Shown here piece by piece: positions 55,811 to 64,000 of a DNA stretch of 64,000 nucleotides. Every line of letters starts with the position of its first letter. Within the stretch, counting starts at the first letter, position 1. The translations under genes and the position numbers were made by a program. This stretch comes from Aulostomus chinensis (Eukaryota > Chordata > Actinopteri > Syngnathiformes > Aulostomidae). The stretch spans positions 18,359,501 through 18,423,500 of the forward strand of contig JBBMOA010000007.1 in the NCBI GenBank assembly GCA_037954235.1, written 5' to 3'. The notes below the pieces were generated by a model. That model had not been told where the DNA came from and searched no databases. It was given only the letters and a program-made list of their open reading frames with translations.

Positions 55811-56050
55811 TTAATTTGGGTGCCATCCAAGGACCCAGTCGAGGCACTGGCAGGTAGGCTGCAGCCATCGAAGGCCACACCCGGTGTTGATTAGATTAGA
55901 CGGACTAATCTGTCACCTAGCAACCTTGTCAGCTGCAGTTGAGAACCACAAGGAGTCAGTATCTATTATTGTGTCAGCCCATCAAGTTCTGGTTCAACCG
56001 CCAACCCTGCTCAGTTAAACCAAAACACACATTAACACATTAAAGGGAGT
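55810..56050. promoter_or_regulatory. Very strong candidate CNE with RFX X-box
   Basis: Unique sequence. GATTAGATTAGA and CTAATCTGTCA (an inverted repeat with a MEIS core) are followed at once by GTCACCTAGCAAC (55912-55924), a full match to the RFX X-box. An E-box-like CAGCTGCAG lies seven bases further. Confidence 0.45.
55912..55924 (+). promoter_or_regulatory. Canonical RFX X-box
   Basis: GTCACC, one spacer base, AGCAAC. It satisfies GTNRCC-N(0-3)-RGYAAC exactly. RFX factors drive ciliary and neural genes; the target here is unknown. Confidence 0.6.
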
Positions 56051-56290
56051 GATATTTATATAAAATGCTTGCGTACTTCGTTTATATGACCGACAGTTTT
56101 AAAGACAACTGTAAATGAAATAAAATAGTATTTAATATGTGCTTTGTTGACAGAGATGCAGTAAATGTTATACAATTTGAGATGTAACTAGAATTAAAAT
56201 ATGATGAGCTTTAGTAGACTGAGTTTGTCCTTTTAATCTATTTTCGATGTACTGAAATGTAATCTTTCCCTATGAATGGATGATGGAAGC
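56050..56290. other. AT-rich spacer
   Basis: No features recognised. Confidence 0.55.
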
Positions 56291-56525
56291 AGATCATGCT
56301 CGCTTATTCAGGCAATTCAGTTACGTTTCGATCTGGAGTCCAGAGTCCCAAATTAAACCTCGCATGTCTGAAGACTTGCTGCCTCAGATTGAAGTTTAAA
56401 AACATAACACACATCAGAAAATATTGTCGTGAGCACAGTTTTCCTGCCGAGATTTCAAACGAGAGGAGTTTATCATTCCTCTCATCCAGACTCAGTTTAG
56501 AAAAACGCTGATTTTACTTGTGCAG
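56290..56525. promoter_or_regulatory. Candidate CNE block
   Basis: Unique CpG-bearing sequence. A 71-codon plus frame is open but unrecognised. Confidence 0.33.
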
Positions 56526-56840
56526 TGTGTGACAGTCTACTCAGTCCCGGCTTTGGGGCTTCCAGTAGGTTGGACCAGATCCACGAGATGAATTCAGATT
56601 CAGCAAAAGAAGGCTGCATTGTAAGGCGCCTTCGTAATGAGCCTTGTCGCAACGTCTTTGACAGATTCGATCTTTTCGTCCTTTTGAGGATGCAGCACCT
56701 GTATGATTTGATTACTGCCTGCTTGCTTGCTGCTTGGACGGCTAATCTGAATATTCTGTCTAATGCCAGATTGGCCAGCAAAACTGCTTTAGTTTTATAA
56801 TCCAGAAAAAAGAATAAGAGTTGAAGACAGAGTTGCTCAG
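56526..56840 (+). other. Candidate exon or CNE with opposed open frames
   Basis: A moderate acceptor (TTTTACTTGTGCAG) ends at 56525, and CAG followed by GTGAGT (a strong donor) ends the segment at 56840. The plus frame is open for 91 codons to 56800 and the minus strand is open for 137 codons across the same stretch. The plus peptide is evenly mixed in composition but unrecognised. The frame stops before the donor, so a coding exon would be a terminal one; a non-coding exon or CNE is likelier. Confidence 0.2.
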
Positions 56841-57300
56841 GTGAGTGTTTGAGCCTCTGGTGACTGTCTGGAGGCTTTGTATTTTCAGGTTGTCTGACGG
56901 TTCGTTCCATTTTTATGATCGCGATAACTCACTTCACTTGGTCTCAGTGATGATCCGTTTTAGCAGTCAATGGTCGCTTTCTCGCCTCAAATTACATTTT
57001 TTCTTGGTTTTTTTTTTGTCCATAACTGGAGAATTCACACTAATTATGGCATTTCACACAAAGGTACAGTGTAGCATGTCAAATTCAGATGTGATGCCAT
57101 CGTTTTTAGCTTAGCGGAACACTTGTCTGGCCATTGCTCAGTGCCATCTGAGTTCTCCTTACTGTGAACAACCATGAATGTAAAGTGCAGCTGGTCTGGT
57201 TAGCGAAGGCATACGAGCCTGTGGTTTTCTCCTGTAAACTCTACCACTGTACTAACTCTCCGCAGTAGTTCAACAATGACATGGGTTCTTATTAAACTTT
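56841..57300. promoter_or_regulatory. Candidate CNE block
   Basis: Unique sequence with ATGATCGCGATAACTC and several balanced stretches, interrupted by a T-run (57007-57017). No gene recognised. Confidence 0.32.
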
Positions 57301-57465
57301 CTGTGTGGTCTAAGCTCAGGTACTATTGTTTGGCGTTTCTAACTTCCTGTGGCAGCCAAATTTGATGATTGATTTTCACTGTGAATATCTGTTATATTGT
57401 TTGCCGCAATGGATCCCTTTCCTATTATCAGTACAGTACTGTGACCACCTCCCCTGTATCGAGAA
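57300..57465. other. Spacer before minisatellite
   Basis: Mixed sequence without features. Confidence 0.45.
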
Positions 57466-58018
57466 GGCCACTCATTCAGTCCTGCATATAGTACATCTAG
57501 TTCCTCATATAATATTCATTTATGCCTGCATTTAGTATTCATTTAGTAAAAATCTTGCCCTGCTTGTAGTAGTCAAATAATTCAAGCAGTCCTGTGTATG
57601 ATCCTGCATGTTGTACTACATGTGGTACTATTTAATCCTGTTTTGGACCTGTTCTTTGTACTTATGTAAGCCTGCATGTGGTACTCAAGTAGTTTTGCTT
57701 TTGTCTTGCTTGTAGTACTCATATAGTCCCGCATGTAGTACTCATGTAATCTTGCATGAAGTAATCCTGCATATACTACTCATTTATTGCTGTGTATTGT
57801 ACTCATGTATCTTTGCATGTGGTCCTGTATATAGTTATTCATGTTATACTTATCTATTCCTGCATGTAATATTTGTGAAGTCCTGCTTTGCTCCCACATA
57901 CTGTACTTGTGTAGTCGTGCATGTGGTCCCTCATGTAGTACCCATCTATTCTTGTATGTAGTACTCATGTAGTCCTATATGTAGTACTTATGACGTCCTG
58001 CACCTGGTTCTGCATATC
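57466..58018 (+). repeat. Degenerate minisatellite, 23-bp unit
   Basis: At least 16 recognisable copies of a unit that begins TCCTGCATGTAG and continues TACTCATGTAG. Many copies are exactly 23 bp. Others are 34-38 bp or longer, where a partial unit is inserted, giving a 23/34 alternation. Copies at 57727-57750, 57950-57972 and 57973-57995 are closest to consensus. The frames on both strands here are products of the array. Confidence 0.88.
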
Positions 58019-58260
58019 TATCCCTCCACTCTGTCTCAGCAGTACGATATCCAAACTTGTGCAGACTCTGAAGGGGGGCAAGTCACTGAGGAGTAGGTAC
58101 AATAACCCCCTCCCACCCCAACACCACCCACCCCAACATCGTCCCCATAAAAATCCTCAGGTGGTCCTCTGTGTCGATAAGAATTGGGAGAATTTGATCC
58201 AGGCCTCCCTGTATGCATCGTAAAAATTCAATAATACTTCAACCGTAGCTTTTCTCTCTG
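58019..58260. other. Spacer with C-rich tract
   Basis: A C/A-rich tract (58105-58150) produces a glycine-rich minus frame. No gene. Confidence 0.45.
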
Positions 58261-58950
58261 TCGACTTGAGCGAGTGAAATATCATTAGGGCAGGTTGGCC
58301 AGAGATAAGTTTGCTACCTTGGGATGTTACAAACCATTAACGTCAAACACCGACGTATCACTTTCCAGGAGTGAGTATTGTATGTGAAAGGCTACACTCA
58401 CCTCAGCGGATCCCAGTGGATATAAAGACAACAATTGTGGATTCCAGTGGGCATTTTAGCCAAAAAGATCCTCTTTATTACACTGTAAGTCAATGGCGCA
58501 AATATGATCTGTCTGAGCTTTTTAGCAGCCGCAGCAGCTTTGTAAGGAGGGAGGGGTACAGCTTGTCTACACTGCATGTAATTTGAGAGATTCTTTACAT
58601 TGTATTGTGTACTCTGACAGAGTTGTGACTTGTTTGCACTTCATGGGTGTCTAATTGATTAAGATTAAAGGAGGATGGTTTGTCTGGCTGTGGAAGAAAA
58701 TGCCCGGCTGATTTGTATTGGCCGTGCCCCTCCTTTTTAAGTGCAAGTACACCCTCTAACTACACTACACACCTAACATGAGCCAACACAGGCCACATGC
58801 TGGTCTGCATGCTGGTTCACATGCTCCACATGACACAGCAGCTGAATGAAGCCATCACTGACTGGCTAAACAACTGGGATTGCGGAGGTGCTCTCTTATT
58901 TCCCTACACACCCAACAGCACAGAGTCTGTTATGGTTTAGTTTTTTTTTT
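58260..58950. promoter_or_regulatory. Candidate CNE series
   Basis: Positions 58265-58580 and 58740-58920 are unique. TTACAAACCATTAACGTC and GACGTATCAC lie in the first part. A direct near-repeat CATGCTGGT appears at 58797-58805 and 58808-58816. No exon signature. Confidence 0.33.
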
Positions 58951-59494
58951 TTTAAGTCAACTTTATACACTTAATTATACATTCTCAAAGAATGTCTGCG
59001 GTTGAAAATTAAATTAAATAATGAGCAAAGATTAAGTCATCTTCAAAAGGAAATGCCTTACCTCTGTTTTGTTTTAAAAATAGCAGAATTAATTATACTT
59101 CTTGACAATATTCACATTTGCAGCGAGGAATTTAATTATATTTGAATGAGCAAAATCCCTGAAACTGTTTAATGAAATCATAAATTTGAAACGTGGGGAT
59201 GAAATGAGTTGAGTAACAAAGGAAAATATTATGTCAAAGTCAGAGAAGTGGTTTTATTTTCCCACTGAAAGCTCAAGCTAAACTACAAAGTACAAGAGCT
59301 GAATCCTGTCCTACTTCACTTGCTTTGATAGTGGACCACCATGTTATAAATAATGTATTAAAGGATTTACAATGCGAGAGAAAGAGAGCTGCTTTCACAA
59401 GAATGGAGGTTCCTTCACTAATGCATGAAAAAAAACACGTTAACTCTTTGCAGTCCAGACAAAATCTGAATTATAAAAGACTTCATATATTTAC
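58950..59494. other. AT-rich spacer
   Basis: Homeodomain-like words occur often because the sequence is AT-rich. No clear block. Confidence 0.5.
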
Positions 59495-59528
59495 ATATAC
59501 ATATATATATATATATATATGTTTATAT
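59495..59528. repeat. Short (AT)n microsatellite
   Basis: AT dinucleotides with a preceding ACATATAC stretch. Confidence 0.9.
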
Positions 59529-59730
59529 GTCTATTTTTTTTAATCTTTTTTAAATTTTTCTTTTTTGTCTTGGTTAAGAGAGTGTTTGGTTTTCTTTCTA
59601 CAGTTTTTTGGTAGCTTATTTTTCTGGCAAAAGGTGTTTGAGGCCTACTGGGACCACTTAAAAGTTTATGCAGAGCACTAGCCAAGTTGGACAAAAAAAG
59701 CCTTGAAGTATACACACACTGGCCCCTTTC
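59529..59730. other. T-rich spacer
   Basis: T-runs and T-rich sequence; the minus frame is Lys/Asn-rich from this bias. Confidence 0.5.
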
Positions 59731-59930
59731 TCAGAGCCTCTCAGCTCTGGCTAGGGGGAGTGTTGTTGGTTTATGAGAGGGAAAATAGCCCCAGCCTTCT
59801 GCAAAAGTGAAATGGGATTAAGGCCTTTGTTCAGCCCACAATGGCGAGGGAAATTAGCAATAGTTGTAGGCACTTAGAAGAGCTCTCACACAGAAGCTTA
59901 TCCCAGATTTTGCACAATAATCATTTGAAT
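59730..59930. promoter_or_regulatory. Candidate CNE block
   Basis: Unique sequence with GGGATTAAGG (OTX/PITX-like) and GAAATTAGCAATAG. Flanked by T-rich spacers. Confidence 0.35.
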
Positions 59931-60440
59931 ATCAACAGTGTTTTGCAACTACAGCGCTAATGTATAAACCTCTCTCTTTTAGATATCGAAATCCCCAAAA
60001 GGATTTTTTTTTAAACCTATGGCTACATCACAAATATTAACTTTTTTTTTTTTTTTTTACACCCCTCATCAAAAATCGTATTTGTTTTTTAAATCATTAC
60101 AGTTTATGTGTCAGAAAAGCAAAAGGCATTATAGAAGTGGCGAAAAGTTTGCGGCTGATGTTTTTTTTTAAACTTGTGCAAAAACAACTGCATATATTTC
60201 AGCATTACTGCCCTATAACTGCAACAGTAGGTAGCAGCAGTGGGATTGTTTTCATGTACATTTTACAGTGTACTTCCTCATTTTTTTTGACATTTACTGT
60301 GATTCAGAATAACTACATAAACAGCTGCAGTTTCAAGTTAAATTTCTAGGTCGTAAATATTACAAGCGAGAAAAGGAAAGAGTGCAACATTATGTAGATA
60401 TCAAGTTTTAAAGAAGAAAAAAAATACAGTCAAGTTACTT
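59930..60440. other. AT-rich spacer
   Basis: Long T-run (60042-60058) and further T-rich sequence. No features. Confidence 0.55.
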
Positions 60441-60960
60441 TTCCTGCAGTTTTATATGCATGAAGTAACAGCACATGCTATTTCTATTAGCATAGGAGCA
60501 CAGAATCCCATTTGACAGCGTGATGAGCAGTTTCCAGCAGATAATAATCCAGAGCTTCTGCCACAGTTCCGTCTCACAAGACTAGCCCGCCTGGAGAAGT
60601 GTGATGGCCTCAGCATTTTTTGCCTACGCAGTGAAAACGTATTGTCCAAATCACAAAACATTGAGTGAGATCAGCAGACTTGTCAAGAGGCCCTGGCTTG
60701 AATATGAATGATGAGAGAAGAGCAGGGTGGTCCGAGTGCTGTTTTGGTGTTAGGCAGGTGAAAATAGGCTCAACTGTCCCTGCCAGCTGCCCATCGCCAA
60801 ATCACAAACAGGAGTGTAGCAGACATTAGCGGTTTGGAAATGAGATGTAGCTTTAGCAGTTTCATGTGAATATATTTCAGGAAGACATTAGTGCACTTAT
60901 CTAAATGTGCTCAATTTCTCTTTACCTCAAAGTAGTTGTTCTAAGCACTCACACCACATT
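60440..60960. promoter_or_regulatory. Strong candidate CNE series
   Basis: Unique from 60445 to 60830, with CTATTAGCATAGG, AGATAATAATCCAG (OTX/PITX-like TAATCC) and CGCCTGGAG words. A minus frame of 69 codons overlaps. Function inferred. Confidence 0.38.
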
Positions 60961-61216
60961 CAAAAGGCTGAAATTTTATTTCAAAGTAAACCCGCGTGCT
61001 TGTGTGTGTGTGTGCGTTTTCTGTCAAAACGAAGAAATTAAGACGTAACACCTCCCCTTTCTTTCCCGTTCTTAACACATGCACGCACGTTAGTTCAATT
61101 CACTTGAGTGTCTGCATAGTTTCTGCATTCAACTGGATACAATGATGCACAAGATGAATAAAGTTATCTCTGCAGTTGAATGGGATGTTGCTGCTGGTAG
61201 GAGGGAACAGGGAGGT
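60960..61216. other. Spacer with short GT tract
   Basis: A short GT run lies at 61001-61014. No gene. Confidence 0.5.
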
Positions 61217-61245
61217 CCCCCCCCCACACACACACACACACACAC
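61217..61245 (+). repeat. C-run plus (CA)n microsatellite
   Basis: A nine-base C-run merges into a CA run. Confidence 0.92.
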
Positions 61246-62060
61246 TTCTATATGTGGCTGAAAAGAGCTCAGCTTTGAGGGCCAGTGCAGCAGGGTCAGG
61301 GCTCAGCTGCTTTTAGGGGTGAAAGGGACACCAGCGGGTTGGACTGGCTCAAGAAACCTATAACAAAAACCAATCGTGTCAAATAAAGACATCCCAGATT
61401 GGACGTTGACAGATCCCTTCCCCAAAAAGTTGCTGAACACACTTCACACCCACAACTTTGCTCTGGTTTGTATCACGTGTCATAGTCAGTGTCCAATTTC
61501 ACCTGTTAATTTAAAGATCTATGTTTTATCATCTTTCTTTTGCTTTATTTTGTTTTGTTTTGGGGCTCTGACACTTTGGTGAAATCAACATTTCCACACA
61601 GGTAGGATATATTATTTAAGTAATTTCATGGTGCCAATATGTTTAGCGATACTGTACATATAATTAAGTGACCCGTAACAGCAGTATAGTCAAAATTCTC
61701 TCTTTTTTTTTTTTTGAATTTGGAATGCCTGGTTTAATGTTTTATCTCAATATGCTGAATTGTGTTGGTAAACAATCATTGTAAGCTCATTTGGGTGCTG
61801 TGGGTGCTCCTAGTTGGTATCATAGAAACGGCGTTAAGCCTTTACTATTTGAGTTTACAGATTTCTTAGGGTGCAGAAATTCACCTTAAGTTTGAATTTG
61901 GAGGGTAAGTAGGATAATAATCAGGCCACATTATAAGGAATTGGTGGTTCATTTTCCCTGTCAGCAGTAGCAGAGCTTTGCCCAAAGATGTGCCGACCTG
62001 TGCAGATGGGGTTCAAAGCCAATTTCTATGTTAAAAACTCCTCACGCTTCAGAAATCCCT
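61246..62060. other. Mixed spacer
   Basis: Positions 61250-61360 are GC-richer and unique. The rest is AT-rich with a T-run at 61704-61714. GTAAGT at 61905 has no supporting acceptor. Confidence 0.45.
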
Positions 62061-62540
62061 CTGACTGACTCTCTCACTGATCAGAGGATGTGACAAGCTT
62101 GTCTTTTAAAACCAGATCTGCTGTTGTAAGAAGATGGAAGTGTTCAACTGTACAACAAACATTCTGACCAGGGTTTTGAGTGTAGGAGCAGTGTTTGTCT
62201 TCATGCATACCCAGAGGCAATGTCATGAAGACAAAAGCTGGCTCTGTCAAGTGTGCTGTCAAAATGGGAAATATGGTCTATTATACGTGTCATACAGTAA
62301 TTACAGAAACTGTAAAAAAAAAAAAAGAAAAAAAAGTGTTCCTTTTTAAATTTACTCTCTCTTTCATCAAATATGTGTCAAGTGTCATTACAAAGCTTTA
62401 ATTCTTGCTAGAAAATCAGTTCAGCCATTCATCGTTGGCTTATATTTAAATTCATTTTCCTTCCAGCCCCCTTTTTTTTTTTCCTTCTTCTTTCTTTTTC
62501 TTCGTATTTGCCGAGTTTGCACTGAGACAGAAAATCAGAG
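62060..62540. other. Mixed spacer
   Basis: Moderately unique to 62300, then A-rich (62315-62335) and T-rich. Overlapping short frames only. Confidence 0.45.
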
Positions 62541-62672
62541 AAAAGAATAAAGAGATCACTAGGATGGCGAGAATTTCTTTGATGAGCAATGTGATGAACC
62601 AGTTGTTAAAGAGGAGAAAAATACAACTGACGGACCGCAGCAGCTTTGACGTCACTCGTTATCTCGCTGCAT
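62540..62672 (+). other. CRE-bearing candidate CNE with a small ATG frame
   Basis: An ATG at 62564 has a strong Kozak context (AGGATGG). The frame yields 36 residues of mixed composition, rich in Arg, Lys, Met and Asp/Asn, before it runs into a T-run at 62672. TGACGTCA (62647-62654) is a perfect palindromic CRE within the same sequence. No donor is visible before the T-run and I recognise no family. A regulatory element is likelier than a start exon. Confidence 0.25.
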
Positions 62673-62880
62673 TTTTTTTTTTTTTTTTTTTGCACAAACA
62701 TGATGCATGCAGGGAACTTTTTTACTTGTTAGGTTTTGTTTTTTTTTTATTTAATATAATTACCATACCCCAGAATTGGTTTTTTTTTTCTTCAAGGGTA
62801 AAGCCATCTATCTTAATTGCAATCACATAGGGAACAGTCTCATTTTTTATTTATTTATTTTTTTCAGACTTTGTTCACTG
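62673..62880. other. T-rich spacer
   Basis: Several T-runs (62672-62691 and onwards). No features. Confidence 0.6.
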
Positions 62881-63425
62881 TTATCACACGACTCTGTGTA
62901 ATGGTGCTACAAGCTGCTAGCCTGCTGCTGGATATATTATATCCAGCGAAATGCTTTCTAGCTGGTAGAGTATAAAGCACGGTGAGAACACAATCTTGTT
63001 GGGGTCTGGGCGACTAACAATAGATAGAGGCATGATGACTTATTAAACACAGCCAACCTGCAGCATTGGCTTTTCTCATTACCTTTTCAATTCCCAGCCT
63101 ATAAAGCCGATGGGTCTGGTGACAAAACTCTTGCCATGTAATTCTCTCTCAGGCTGCTTTCATCAGCCGATTTCGTGGAGAAATATGAAGCTGATTTTAT
63201 CTTTCTCTATAAATTCACAAAGGCCCTCAAGTTGCCCCCATGGAAGACATACCTCATCTCAGTGATGTGCCACCACTATTGCTGATCCCGAGCATTTGAT
63301 AAGAGTCCCTCTCCCTTTTTAATGATTTGACAGGCATCAGACATGAGCCCTATAGACACGGCATTTTTAATACACTTTTCTTTGCTTGTTTACACCGAGC
63401 TGCTCAGATGAAAGCGCATATCTAG
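62880..63425. promoter_or_regulatory. Strong candidate CNE series
   Basis: Unique sequence over 500 bp, with a 21-bp perfect palindrome near its start and TAATGATTTGACAGGC (homeodomain plus MEIS-like TGACAG) near 63321. Ends at a CT tract. Confidence 0.4.
62927..62947. repeat. Perfect palindrome, 10-bp arms
   Basis: GCTGGATATA, one T, TATATCCAGC. The arms are exact reverse complements. Confidence 0.88.
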
Positions 63426-64000
63426 CATCACTCTCTCCCTCTCCCTCTCTCGCTCAGTAACTGATATATATATATATATATTAAAACCTACAGCTGCTTT
63501 CCGCTTGTATCAAGTGTGGATTGTTGAAAGGTTGTCAAAACACTTTGGATTATACATCATCTAGTACATTTTTCTTTAAAGAGAACGATACCAAAAAAAC
63601 AACTCATCACGATGCTTATGACTCTCATTCAGTTTCATTAATGCACGAAACAGATAAATAACAACAATGTACAGCCATCATGGCAGTTGTAAATTCCAAA
63701 ATGACATATTACACACACTACAAATTAGTATTTGAGGAACCAGAGAAAAATAAGCAATAATAAGACAGTTACTGTCACCTATTGTTAGATTTATGTGTCT
63801 GAATTGGCTTTTTTACTCAGTTGTGTTTCACGTTCCTCTCATCTACTGTAATTCTCTCGTGGGTTTTGGCACATGTGCAGTATCCTGGCATACAGCAGGG
63901 TTTGTTTCCCTTGAAATATTTCGACTATGGTGTCACTTATTAAAAAAAACTTTCATCATGCATGGGTACCTAATCAATTGAAATTCAGCTGCCTTGCCCC
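63426..64000. other. Microsatellite and AT-rich end of window
   Basis: A short CT tract (63430-63453) and an AT run (63463-63480) are followed by AT-rich sequence with a 62-codon chance frame. No gene reaches the window edge that I can identify. Confidence 0.5.

Noticed and set aside
57752..57961. 69-codon Cys/Tyr/Val-rich frame
   Set aside because: It is the translation of the 23-bp minisatellite; residues recur with the repeat period.
1..64000. CRISPR arrays, operons, phage or plasmid modules
   Set aside because: No regularly spaced identical repeats with unique spacers, no long packed frames and no ribosome-binding-site pattern; the DNA is vertebrate in character.

Overview
The window looks like a stretch of vertebrate nuclear DNA, most probably from a ray-finned (teleost) fish. 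The reasons are long CA/GT, CT/GA and AT microsatellites, abundant homopolymer runs, no compact bacterial-style gene packing, and one repeat tail (about 38701-38815) of a kind I know as very common in teleost genomes. Species and chromosome cannot be read from the sequence.

I find no protein-coding gene I can name. The open frames are short; the longest (50378-50971) runs through a CT repeat and a GT repeat, and most others are chance frames in non-coding DNA. The window therefore reads as a gene desert or the inside of very large introns. Moderately GC-rich, low-repeat blocks of 100-500 bp alternate with AT-rich, homopolymer-rich spacers. The blocks carry many homeodomain, TALE (PBX/MEIS), POU, SOX, RUNX, RFX and nuclear-receptor-like words. 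That is how conserved non-coding elements (CNEs, often enhancers) around developmental regulator genes usually look, but conservation cannot be tested here, so every block call is an inference.

Layout: 1-7600 candidate blocks separated by A/T-rich spacer; 7631-7695 CA repeat; 8490-14460 the first dense series of blocks, with a decayed interspersed repeat at 11160-11295; 14530-14710 a homeodomain/TALE block; 16440-21940 blocks with an octamer (16480) and a PBX-MEIS site (19091); 23380-24860 blocks with two adjacent long hairpins (23887-23969); 26030-30060 near-continuous block density; 32310-38330 blocks with a well-formed candidate exon at 35388-35504; 38556-39176 a degraded DNA-transposon-like element holding a retroelement tail; 39380-43220 blocks with candidate terminal exons at 40866 and 41466; 44007-44452 a candidate two-exon unit; 45949-46039 AT repeat; 46146-51350 blocks; 53560-57130 blocks, including a canonical RFX X-box (55912); 57466-58018 a decayed 23-bp minisatellite; 58260-63420 blocks, including a full CRE (62647) inside a short ATG frame.

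If the block calls are right, the segment would mainly be long-range regulatory DNA for a gene outside the window. The few spliceable open segments are the best candidates for unannotated exons or long non-coding RNA.
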